This document shows, piece after piece, positions 53,201-60,270 of a stretch of 64,000 nt of DNA (the first letter of the stretch is position 1; every line of letters begins with the position of its first letter). The translations under genes and the position numbers were made by a program. The notes under the pieces were generated by a model. It searched no databases, was not told where the DNA came from, and saw only the letters and a list, made by a program, of their open reading frames with translations. The DNA lies in assembly GCA_964647905.1 (NCBI GenBank), contig CAZYJR010000002.1, forward strand, positions 140,514 to 204,513, written 5' to 3'. The DNA comes from CAZYJR01 sp964647905 (GTDB lineage: Bacteria; Desulfobacterota; DSM-4660; Desulfatiglandales; HGW-15).

Positions 53201-53735
53201 CTCCCGGATCGGCCGGGTCGTACCGCCCTGTGTAGTTGCCCACTCGAATACCCGCAGTCTTCAGTGCTTCGTTTTCCCAGATCACCCGGGCAAAGCGCTT
53301 CTCTTGATCGGCCGCCAGAGCGTTCATGGGATAAAGCACAATGGCCTTGATGCCTTCCTGTCCTTGGGCCCGCATGCGGAGGCAGTGATCCAGGATGGGG
53401 TAAAGAAAGCACTCGGTCTTTCCCGACCCGGTACCTGTGGTGATGATGGTGGACTGGGGCTTCTGCTTCGCGCTCGAAAGCCTCCCCCAGGATCTCGACT
53501 GGTGCAGGAAGGGATGGAAGGGCACCGGGAAGCTGAACGGGTTTTCAAAGGTCTCCGGTGCCGGCCTAAAGGGTCTTCGAACCGAAACCCACGGGCCTTT
53601 GAATATCCCTTTTTCCGGGTCTTCAAGGAACCGGTTGAAGGCCTCGTCCTCTTCCCGGTTTCTGAAATCAAAGGTGGACTGCAGGTAATAGAGGATCTGC
53701 CTTCGAATGTCTTGGGCAATGTGCGCAGGAAGCAT
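47217..53735 (-). CDS. Giant DruE-like helicase with DUF1998 and nuclease-like C-terminus
   Basis: A 2172-aa protein, the largest in the window. The N-terminal half is a superfamily 2 DEAD/DEAH-type helicase: Walker A TTGTGSGKTE (about 100), Walker B VLDELH (about 238) and the second lobe with TSTLELGIDIGDLSTTM and YLQRIGRAGRVTGSA (about 1090). DUF1998 follows, with MDAVPGGSGYLKTLYQE (about 1645) and a four-Cys cluster CECRRL...GCYRC (about 1690). After it, QPDFLLSC...VAIFTDGFEYH (about 1822) looks like a PD-(D/E)xK/Vsr-type nuclease core. Size and order match DruE of Druantia and, less closely, DrmA plus DrmB of DISARM. The ATG at 53735 is preferred; a TTG at 53747 is possible. Confidence 0.88.
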   Translation of the reverse strand: MLPAHIAQDIRRQILYYLQSTFDFRNREEDEAFNRFLEDPEKGIFKGPWVSVRRPFRPAPETFENPFSFPVPFHPFLHQSRSWGRLSSAKQKPQSTIITTGTGSGKTECFLYPILDHCLRMRAQGQEGIKAIVLYPMNALAADQEKRFARVIWENEALKTAGIRVGNYTGRYDPADPGAADSGTTTMGPDHGISKHEVQMETPPDILLTNYRMLDFLLMRPKDQRIWRGTNAEVLRYLVLDELHTYDGAQGSDVACLIRRLKERLGIARGELCVVGTSATLETRPKSGGAKDDDGAGDAGEHRHERLAGFASTLFEEAIGMDAVVGEDLLRVEEIVAGNLTEVTPPSPEECFPLPNEDAMAYALRQAKAWEAPPLNPASGAKPDKAEVRAWQTELGRWIKGTPLFRHMLEVFLSAEEDLTDPVLWEDLVKAVSRRDSSLFAYTEDADREAIVGSFLALVGQSREDRDGKALLLAPTQVQIWVRELRRLGRVVSQKPGFRWVDEPDPSVTMLPAFHCSECGESGWVALHDPDGDTQLKAADTNGFLLRGDPTEIYRSYFGYAGSRSRHVVILSPRREGEESPREKQDTIPSMMHHLCPRNLMVRIGPDPEDAASFPARINQETRKLENGEVVGAQGCPFCGSQEGVFFIGSQAATLSSVAMDEILGSVLNTDPKLLAFTDSVQDASHRAGFFSARTYHFTLRTALKHVADEAGEQGVPLGEAGERLLQWGEADLPGRPGNICGAMGTLMPPDLQEYAPYAAFRSAFSGGNAPEKLRREIALRLTWETVSEFGLMQTHGRTLEPSGAVVLGWDKDLIDQTLNSLFSRLEGISPLLARVPASSWRLWLLGFLHRYRLRGALYHPYLEDLARRNFWGKAPFGRAVPGRETYPTAIRYRPRLLTTEPDRGHEYVLAPVRGLNPPWPIVWTRRNIHAPGASDTELLDAIRALLTSGEESGLFRRMHEKGSQVYYAINSSAARLTIEAVNLACSRTDREVVRPEAEAPLWEGAPSLEYVADQGQYERVPFSARQRYYQSRYSRGMPRRVVAREHTGILGFDERTNLEKEFREAKRAGDTNVLTCTSTLELGIDIGDLSTTMLCSIPPTTANYLQRIGRAGRVTGSAFIISIVNQRPHDLFFYARPREMLKGRVDPPGCWLDASAVLVRQYLGYCFDSASAEGILQELPRTAKQLLEDLGLPEGNVPRMMAWVRENEPDLQSRFLARFQPGVLKDTRERFLRETNTELLVQRIHQATSAFEQTLRELRNARRRLRDQLRNLGEGEDAARREIEAELRLLTGRQQRHSRISSLELLTDHGLLPNYAFPERGVPFYGAVYNRFAGGAQDYKPVELQRPAGAAIRELAPSNIFYTHSRQFVVQQIAVGTRQDSLITDWAICGKCGHMRQAQEVNRPDAQPSCPQCGHEGVAGQTDQGQHRPFLHFPSSCAVSFMDQYESLSADRAEERQQAYYQVVRSFDHTLEAPSGAVGEDVAPFGIEYRGAMVFREVNTGYQGRAGEVQFGPDQKVPEDGFLVCADCGVVAPPDKHIGDVTHRRNCSGRRKRESAKQQGRDINPYQWLSAYLYRELKSEAIRLLLPVVEEEDLETLAACFYLGLRLRFEGGDPAHLIVSPQVLPDLQAGLDKHYLVLMDAVPGGSGYLKTLYQEQDEQGREGEGIMTVMRLARDALMSCECRRLSQGDEEIDTDGCYRCIRTYHLQYKADMISRERGIVLLNQLIESGERRERKKELDDIRVGALFGSVLEQRFVEELKGFVQEKGGFWEQTVIQGSRGFRFGMPKQSEVWDLQLQPSLGPAHGVMEPCQPDFLLSCDDGEKRPVAIFTDGFEYHVHPNNRLSDDVKKRRAIVASGNYHVWSIAWDDLEETEASQDICLCGDDVTSILNRFSGQKYPGVGPLPSADPLMRNGFEQLKAYLTCPHMAAWRFMAGVSMYWPLPQRLGHHSYGEAILRGQLEAWRGGAQPEHQSGVPDGEWVLNLGAAGADGDVAAVIKAEHVVSVSLDNVGQVRVFSRLPDSEDLITGQEFKRRWRRFLAGINLFQFCDAFSFWTTSEVLEGIAPEIVLGEGFSPSEAWEEIREQVIGTVQPLVARLSHLDIPLPEVEFYPDGLSDEVFAELAWPGEDIKVAILTGDQMAFAEQWRARGWQVFDPSHVLALSDGEIRSLLNP

Positions 53736-53819
53736 AATAAGTTCCAAAAAATTATCCGCTGATCGAAAAATCCCCGCAAAATAGAAGTAACTTACTGATT
53801 ATTAACTATATTTTCCAAG

Positions 53820-55184
53820 CTATCCTTCTCCATCATCCGTGCTGATCTCCCAGTACCCGCCTCGTGCACCCCCCCGCCGCTTGATCACGCCTTTGGTCTT
53901 CAGCTTTTTTACGTATTCCGCCACGGTATAGCGGCTTATGGTAAGAGCCTCTGCGATCTTCGCGAAGGTGGCGGCAGGATTCTGATTTATCTCGTCGAAT
54001 ATTTTTTGCTCCAGCGGCGTCAGGACAGCCGCTATTTTCAAAGGGGTTTTCAAAGGGGTTTTTGAAGGGGTTTTTGAAGGGGTGGCAGCCAACTCGACGA
54101 TCAAAAAGTCTCCCTTCTCATGGATGCTCAGTGTGGTGCCCGGAAAATCCTTTATGAGCTCCCGCACCCGAATGAGTCCGGTGCCGTATTTTTCAACATC
54201 GCCGGTCAGGTAGAACGCTTCTGCCAATAGGCGGTTGCGGTGGGCCGGCACATAATCGTCCCTTTCCAAGTCCTCGATAGTGAGGTTGCCGTAAAGCGTG
54301 CCGGGATTTGTAAACACGATGTGGTCGTCGAAGATCTTGATAATGATGTCCGACGCGCTTCGGTAGTCGCGATGGATCACGGCGTTCAACAACAGCTCCC
54401 GCAGGGCATCCAGGGGGTACTGCCAGGTCTCCTTGCGCTTCAGGCTTCCGTTAAAAGCAAAGGAGAGGCTGATATGCTTTTTGATGAAAATCATGGCCTC
54501 TTCGATGGCCCTGGGCAGGGGCTCCTTCAGCAACAGGTCATCGATGATGGTGTCCGCGGACTTGAACCTGCCCAGATGTATGGAATAGCCGTGGTTGCCG
54601 AACATCAGCATCGCAGCCAGGGTGGGGCTGCCCTGTTGAATGATCTTGAGTTTGGCCAGATTGGATAGGGGATCATCCCGAAAATGGGCTCGCCCCGTGG
54701 CATTTACCTTCTCGAAGAACCGATTCATCTCCCCCTGATCCAGGGAAGATAAATCCGCCTTGGTGGGATAGGCGTCAAAGGAGAGATTCAGGCTCTGCTG
54801 TTGAAGCTCCACGATCTCATCCAGGGAAAGCGGATGGTTGCTGTTTTTGACCCGTTTGTAATACCGGTTCTTGAAAGAAACCGGCTTGATGGGATACTCG
54901 TTGATCTCAAAGACCAGAACAGTGTTTCCCCGAAGCCTCAGGGTGGTGATGCGGGGGATGATCTGCGGGTAGGTTGCAACCTTGATTTGGTTCAGATACC
55001 CCTGCACGGTTTCACGCCCTACTCGCAGTCCAGTCGGATTTCCACCGTTATCAACGCCTACAAGGACCTTCCCCCCTCGCGTATTGGCAAAGGCAACCAG
55101 CGAGATGATCACCTCCTTGCCAAAGGATGCCTTGAGTTCGACGGTCTCTGTCTCTCCGGATTCAATGAGCCTGTTGATGTCCAT
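53820..55184 (-). CDS. AlbA_2 (Schlafen-type) domain ATP-binding regulator
   Basis: A 454-aa protein. The N-terminal AlbA_2 domain has ESGETETVELKASFGKEVI, FANTRGGKVLVGVDNGG and IKPVSFKNRYYKRV. A GHKL-like ATPase region follows (ALRELLLNAVIHRDYRSASD, then IVFTNPGTLYGN and KYGTGLIRVREL). A C-terminal winged helix (AALTISRYTVAEYVKKL-type) ends the protein. Such proteins often occur in defence islands and are thought to regulate or sense. The linker contains the peptide repeat TPSKTPSKTPLKTPLK, made by 12-bp DNA repeats. Its start overlaps the upstream methyltransferase by 23 bp, so the two are coupled. Confidence 0.88.
   Translation of the reverse strand: MDINRLIESGETETVELKASFGKEVIISLVAFANTRGGKVLVGVDNGGNPTGLRVGRETVQGYLNQIKVATYPQIIPRITTLRLRGNTVLVFEINEYPIKPVSFKNRYYKRVKNSNHPLSLDEIVELQQQSLNLSFDAYPTKADLSSLDQGEMNRFFEKVNATGRAHFRDDPLSNLAKLKIIQQGSPTLAAMLMFGNHGYSIHLGRFKSADTIIDDLLLKEPLPRAIEEAMIFIKKHISLSFAFNGSLKRKETWQYPLDALRELLLNAVIHRDYRSASDIIIKIFDDHIVFTNPGTLYGNLTIEDLERDDYVPAHRNRLLAEAFYLTGDVEKYGTGLIRVRELIKDFPGTTLSIHEKGDFLIVELAATPSKTPSKTPLKTPLKIAAVLTPLEQKIFDEINQNPAATFAKIAEALTISRYTVAEYVKKLKTKGVIKRRGGARGGYWEISTDDGEG
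54035..54082 (-). repeat. Four 12-bp tandem repeats inside the AlbA_2 gene
   Basis: On the plus strand there are two units TTTTCAAAGGGG and two TTTTTGAAGGGG in direct tandem order. Each is four codons, so copy-number change would lengthen or shorten the Lys-Thr-Pro linker between the ATPase and winged-helix parts without shifting the frame. Confidence 0.85.
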
Positions 55185-58100
55185 TTCTTTCCTGAAAAAC
55201 CCGGTAGGCCCGCTCGTATTCCGCTTCGCGATCCACTCGGGTAAAGGGCGGATAGAACGTCTTGGTGACCGTTTGGTTGCCGTTGTCGATCTCCCAGCTC
55301 ACCGTAAGGGGGGATTCGCCGTCATGGCTCTCCAAGGCCTCGCGGACTTCCTTGCCACCCGCATTCTTTCTGGTGGTGTTGGGGATGTGCCGGCCCTTGG
55401 CATCATACTCGTCCACGGCCTCGTACTGGCGCATCACCGGAAACTGGACCCGGTAGATGATCCAGAGCTCCTCAAGGGTGAGGCCCAGGGCCTGGGCCGT
55501 GAGGACATCGATTTCCAGCAGGGCCTGACGCCTGGCAAAATCGCTTCGAAGAGGGGTTTTCCTGTCCCAGCGCTCGGGGTCCAGGTCAGACCAGGGGTGC
55601 TCGAATTCGTGGCACAGGCGGGGATCGTTTGTGGTCCATTGCTCTTGGCGAATCCAGTGACCGGCGACTTCTTTCCAAAGGGCCTCGTAATCCCTGGTGA
55701 GACAGTTGAGGCGGAGGCATCGGGCGAGAAGAAACCGATTTGGACTTAATGAAGGCAATCTGCTCGCCAGACCCACATTGCAATGACCTTTTCCGCTAAG
55801 TTTCACATAGAAATCTAAAACGATAGAACTTGCGCTAGCAAGAAACATGGCGCTATCTTCCGGCGCAGAAAAAACCAAATCAAAGACGGTGTTTATGTGA
55901 GTAGACCCAGGAGGGATCACGCATGCAATTAAAGATCGCTCTGCTGAGGGACCGATCATTTCCCGATTCACATAGCGAAAATAGCTCGTGATTGGTCTGG
56001 GTATTTTTTTAGGATCCACCTGCTCTTCAGGCATTTGTTCAAATCTGAAGTCTCCAACCTCCGACCTAATCCGCGTGGGATCGGTCTCATCCGGATTCTT
56101 CCTCATCCATTCGAGGATGCGCTTGACATCTCCTTCAGCCTCAGCAAGGCAGATGAACCGACGCGCTGTTTTGGCTCCGGGCAGGCTTGGATCAATCCCA
56201 TAGGTAAGCGGCGTCTCGCCAATCAGCACTTCCCACGCCAAGAGCTCCTCCTCATCTGCCACAGGCCAGAACCCGGGCAGAGACGGCTTTGGCCATTCAG
56301 CAATGGCATTTAGAAAGGCGTCGAGATTGCCATCAGTATCGCCAGGACGATAGGTCGCACGAGGGAGGTAGTCTTCAGGGATCTCCGTCAGGTCGATATC
56401 GTCATAGGCGTTGTTGTGCGTGCAGGCCTCCCGGGCGGACTTGTTGAGAGGTGTTCCCACATAGAAATGCGGTCCGCTCAGGACCCAGTCTTCGGTTGAT
56501 GGGGGCTGATAGCTCGGCTCGTCTTGGCGCGTAATGATGCCTTCCCATTGAGCATTCCTCTCGTTAAACATCTGTGTTGGGTAGTATTGACCTTCGAGAT
56601 CAGCGAGGCGACGTGGGGCTTGGGACAGCTTATCTATTACCGACATGATTTCCTGAGCATGTATTTGTGGTAGCCGGGTCTTTAGGGGCGCAGTTTTGCC
56701 TTCTTCTAACAGTTGAGCAAATACCTGCAGTTCATCCTCCGTAACCTTCACGACACGATGAGCATGCGGACGAGTTTCCCAGTGTCCTTCGTGATCTTTG
56801 ATCCCTGGCACCGGATCATGAGAGCTGTCATGCTTTTTGCTTCCGGAAACTGTATGCGGATGATACAAATTTGATATGTGGCTGAAGCAAGGGGAGCTGG
56901 AATTGCCCGAATAGATGTTCACACCGAAAATTGTATGGTGATCTACATCCTTAAATAAATTTAACTCATTAACGAATTGATAGTGTGCTCTTAAACGCTT
57001 GTAGATCTCTTTACGAAATCTTGCTCCTTTTGCATCATCATAGGGACCTTCTGGATGAAGGAGTCCAGTATTTCCTTCCTCGCTCAAAAGAATCCATGAC
57101 CGCAATATAAAATTCTTATATAGATTCGTCCTGATGCCGACCAATTCTGGATAGTTCCTTTTTGCATTCAAAAAGGAAGCAGCTCCATCGCTCGCCCTGA
57201 AGTCTTCGGTGTATTTCTTCAGCGCCTCACGATTACCCAGCAAAGACAGGCGTACTCGGTTGTAGTCTGCGCTTTTGGCCCCACGAACACCAAGCTTGGG
57301 ATCAAGCTCTGACAAGACGACCGACTCTTCCCAGTCAGCCAAAACCCACGGCGGATTCCCCAGCACCAAATCGAACCCAGACTGATCCGGCTTCGGCCCC
57401 AGGACCTCAGGGAAGACGAGTTCCCAATGATGGAAATGGGTTTGGTCTGCGATCTCGCGGCTGATTCCGAGCCATGGAACAGCATCAGCCATCTCCAGGG
57501 CATCCGGCACATCGTGGCCCACGGCCGCGATGAAGCTCGGCACATCGAAGCCCAGCGCCACACTCATCATCTGGGCGGCTTCGGGGCTTGGCCGCTCACC
57601 CCCCGAAAGAAGCTCAGCGCAGGCGAGCCATGCTTCACGAGTGGGAAGCTCGTTCATCTGGTCCATGGGCCAGAACCAAAGCGCGCACCAGGCATCCATG
57701 AGGAGCTTGATGCGCTGAAAGGATCCGCTCTCGGACTCAAGCTCGGCCTTGATCGTTTCTCGGTCTTGTAAGGTAACCCCATTCTTGTGGGCGCCCACCA
57801 CCGTTTCAGGCCAAACGGATGAGGGCGTGGCGGTCTTCTCGATCGCTTCAGCCCTGGCCTTTGCGTACTCATCCCAGCGCTGATCAATAAGGTCGCAGAT
57901 GCGGAGGGCATCGTTCACCTGGTGATGCGACCATCCGGGTTGCGCCTGGTTTATCACCCATTGAGATCCCCTGGCGCAGGACTCCCTGAAAAATCCCCGC
58001 ATGAGGTTGTCCCGCGTAATGGGCACCATTTCAGGATCAAACACCAGGAAGTGGTAGACCTCGTCTTTCCCTCGCTTCTCACCAGGCTTGAGGACCTTGG

Positions 58101-60264
58101 GGGCTGGACCGTTGGTATTACCATGCTGTCCTCTCAACAGCTGCTCTCGGGTCCAGACGGCCCTTCGACCACCGATAAGGCTGTTCCCCGCCCGGAGCCT
58201 CAGGCCAAACCAGGGCGTAGCGCAGGGGACGGGGATGGCGTTTTCATCCTGTCCGTTCATGAAAATGGAATGGATGACGCTCAGCCAAAGGGAAAGGGCC
58301 CCGAACTCCACGGCAATGGGATTGAGGTCCACGCCATAGACGTTCCTGGTTGTGATGGCGTGCTGGACCCTCCGCAGCTCCTGCTGGTATTGGCTCGGCT
58401 CGATGGATCGGCCTGTCTGGCGCTGCTTGAGGTCCAGGTAGCGTTTGGCCAGCTGCCGGGTCGCTTCGATCAAAAACGCTCCGGATCCCATTGCCGGCTC
58501 GCAGATCTTGAGGTCCAGAATCCGATCTGCATCCTGTGGTCCCCAGCCCTTGAGGCGCTCTTCCAGGGCCTGTTCCACCACGCACTGGGTCAGGGGCTCG
58601 GGCGTGTAGTAGGAGGCGCTCTGCTGTCGTTCCAGTCCTCCGAGGTGGAGGAGAAACGACCCCGTGGGGTAGATGCGAATTCGCTGGGTTTCCTGACCGT
58701 CCACAATTACGTGCTCGATTTCTTCCGGCTTGTACTGTTCCCGTTCCCTGGCCGGAACAAACCAGAGAGGCGTCTTGGAGCTTCGCACATCCTTTCCGGC
58801 GGGCTTCACGCAGATGAGATCTTCCTTGGCAAACATGCCGTGATAGGAGAGGAGGCCTTCGTAAACGGCACCGAGCTGGTTGATGCCGAGCTCCGCGTAG
58901 TTGACCCGGCCGATGGTTTTGTTTTTCTCATCACGGCTCAGGGAGAGCCTTCGGATCACCTGCTGGAGACAGCGGTTTGAAAACCGCGCCCGCTCAAACA
59001 GGGGCATGGCCTCCTCGGCAAACAGGGTGGCGGTGAGCGGCGGGATGTGAAAGCCATTGCTGGATGGAGAAGCGAAGAGCCCGGCTTGCGCCTTGACTTC
59101 GGCATCCGGATCAAATCCCTCTCGAATCATACGGAACAGGCGACGGAGGTGCTCGTGGAAGTACGTTCCGACCTCTGTTGCCGGGCTCAGCGGGACCTGC
59201 TCGAGATCCCGCAAGGCCTCCAGGCTGTACCCGAGCCGGTAGGCCTCGTCTTCCAGAGGCAGAATGCCCAGCTCCGCAGAACGGGCTTCCGCATAGAAGC
59301 AGAAAAGCAGACGATAGACGAAGACCAGTGCCTCTCTTCGAAGGTCCTCTGCATGCACCTCTCGCCTTCCATAGGGCTGAGGCTCATTGGGAGCGAGCTG
59401 ACGATAGCCGAGGCTCCTTCGCTTGCGGTCATCGATCCACTCGTTGGCCAGGAGCTCGATGGCCTCGCGCACGGCATGCTGGAGCTTCTCCGTCACCCCA
59501 TGGGCGAACTTGTGGCTCTGGGTCTCCACGGTCTCATGAAAAACCGTTGTGGTATCGCCTCCCGGGCAGAGGGTCTCTGCCGAGAGAAAGGCCGCCAGGA
59601 GGTCGAAGGTCCCCTTTTCTCCCCGGCCAAAGGCATCGTCCAGATCAAAGGCCAGGTATCGGCCCTGGGCATAGGTGTGCTTGTCCAGGAGGAGGACCTG
59701 GCTGCCGGCAAGCAGCATGAGCCAGCGCGGGCTCTCCTCCCGCGTGAGCACCTCTCCCGCCAGTCGGCTCCACGTTCCCTGACAGAGTGGAAGCTCGGAG
59801 GTCCCTTGCTGATCCGGCCGGGGCTGTTGCTCCAATGGGTCTTCTGAAGGCATGCCGTCCTTGAGCGCTGCATCGGGGAGGCAGAACGGGGTCTCGCAGA
59901 TCGCAAGCCAAGGCTCGTTGTACCGCTCCAACCAGGCAAGGCCCGGGACCACGCTCCGCCCTCCGTCGACCGCGATGTCTACGGGATCCCGACGGGTATA
60001 GCCGAGGGTTTCGAGAATGAGCGGATGCCATCGCCGGATGTCCTCGCCTTGCTCGTGCCGGCGGTCGATACGGTCCTCCTCGAGGGCCTGGGCCTTGGCC
60101 TGGAAGTAGGGGGTGGCCAGGCGCTTGAGCCAGCGTGGTGTGGCTTCCGCCCCTTGCTCTCGCCACGCCTTCAAGAGCGGCTTGAGGTCCTTTGCGAAGA
60201 CGCTCTCCAGATAATGCGCAGAGTAGTACTCGCCTACGTTGTCTATGGCTGTATCCAAAGGCAT
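55162..60264 (-). CDS. Eco57I/PglX-like N6-adenine DNA methyltransferase (large defence MTase)
   Basis: A 1700-aa class I adenine methyltransferase. The S-adenosylmethionine motif is EPAMGSGAFLIEATRQLA (about 591). The catalytic motif IV is LGNPPWVLADW (about 973), the NPPW form found in Eco57I, PglX (BREX) and DrmMI (DISARM) enzymes. The N-terminal 550 residues and the C-terminal 600 are probably target-recognition and scaffold regions; no separate endonuclease motif is seen. Its size exceeds typical PglX (about 1200 aa). It begins 6 bp after the SNF2 helicase stop, with GGAGGATAAGG upstream, and overlaps the AlbA_2 start by 23 bp. Confidence 0.9.
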   Translation of the reverse strand: MPLDTAIDNVGEYYSAHYLESVFAKDLKPLLKAWREQGAEATPRWLKRLATPYFQAKAQALEEDRIDRRHEQGEDIRRWHPLILETLGYTRRDPVDIAVDGGRSVVPGLAWLERYNEPWLAICETPFCLPDAALKDGMPSEDPLEQQPRPDQQGTSELPLCQGTWSRLAGEVLTREESPRWLMLLAGSQVLLLDKHTYAQGRYLAFDLDDAFGRGEKGTFDLLAAFLSAETLCPGGDTTTVFHETVETQSHKFAHGVTEKLQHAVREAIELLANEWIDDRKRRSLGYRQLAPNEPQPYGRREVHAEDLRREALVFVYRLLFCFYAEARSAELGILPLEDEAYRLGYSLEALRDLEQVPLSPATEVGTYFHEHLRRLFRMIREGFDPDAEVKAQAGLFASPSSNGFHIPPLTATLFAEEAMPLFERARFSNRCLQQVIRRLSLSRDEKNKTIGRVNYAELGINQLGAVYEGLLSYHGMFAKEDLICVKPAGKDVRSSKTPLWFVPAREREQYKPEEIEHVIVDGQETQRIRIYPTGSFLLHLGGLERQQSASYYTPEPLTQCVVEQALEERLKGWGPQDADRILDLKICEPAMGSGAFLIEATRQLAKRYLDLKQRQTGRSIEPSQYQQELRRVQHAITTRNVYGVDLNPIAVEFGALSLWLSVIHSIFMNGQDENAIPVPCATPWFGLRLRAGNSLIGGRRAVWTREQLLRGQHGNTNGPAPKVLKPGEKRGKDEVYHFLVFDPEMVPITRDNLMRGFFRESCARGSQWVINQAQPGWSHHQVNDALRICDLIDQRWDEYAKARAEAIEKTATPSSVWPETVVGAHKNGVTLQDRETIKAELESESGSFQRIKLLMDAWCALWFWPMDQMNELPTREAWLACAELLSGGERPSPEAAQMMSVALGFDVPSFIAAVGHDVPDALEMADAVPWLGISREIADQTHFHHWELVFPEVLGPKPDQSGFDLVLGNPPWVLADWEESVVLSELDPKLGVRGAKSADYNRVRLSLLGNREALKKYTEDFRASDGAASFLNAKRNYPELVGIRTNLYKNFILRSWILLSEEGNTGLLHPEGPYDDAKGARFRKEIYKRLRAHYQFVNELNLFKDVDHHTIFGVNIYSGNSSSPCFSHISNLYHPHTVSGSKKHDSSHDPVPGIKDHEGHWETRPHAHRVVKVTEDELQVFAQLLEEGKTAPLKTRLPQIHAQEIMSVIDKLSQAPRRLADLEGQYYPTQMFNERNAQWEGIITRQDEPSYQPPSTEDWVLSGPHFYVGTPLNKSAREACTHNNAYDDIDLTEIPEDYLPRATYRPGDTDGNLDAFLNAIAEWPKPSLPGFWPVADEEELLAWEVLIGETPLTYGIDPSLPGAKTARRFICLAEAEGDVKRILEWMRKNPDETDPTRIRSEVGDFRFEQMPEEQVDPKKIPRPITSYFRYVNREMIGPSAERSLIACVIPPGSTHINTVFDLVFSAPEDSAMFLASASSIVLDFYVKLSGKGHCNVGLASRLPSLSPNRFLLARCLRLNCLTRDYEALWKEVAGHWIRQEQWTTNDPRLCHEFEHPWSDLDPERWDRKTPLRSDFARRQALLEIDVLTAQALGLTLEELWIIYRVQFPVMRQYEAVDEYDAKGRHIPNTTRKNAGGKEVREALESHDGESPLTVSWEIDNGNQTVTKTFYPPFTRVDREAEYERAYRVFQERNGHQQAH

Positions 60265-60270
60265 CGGTCC

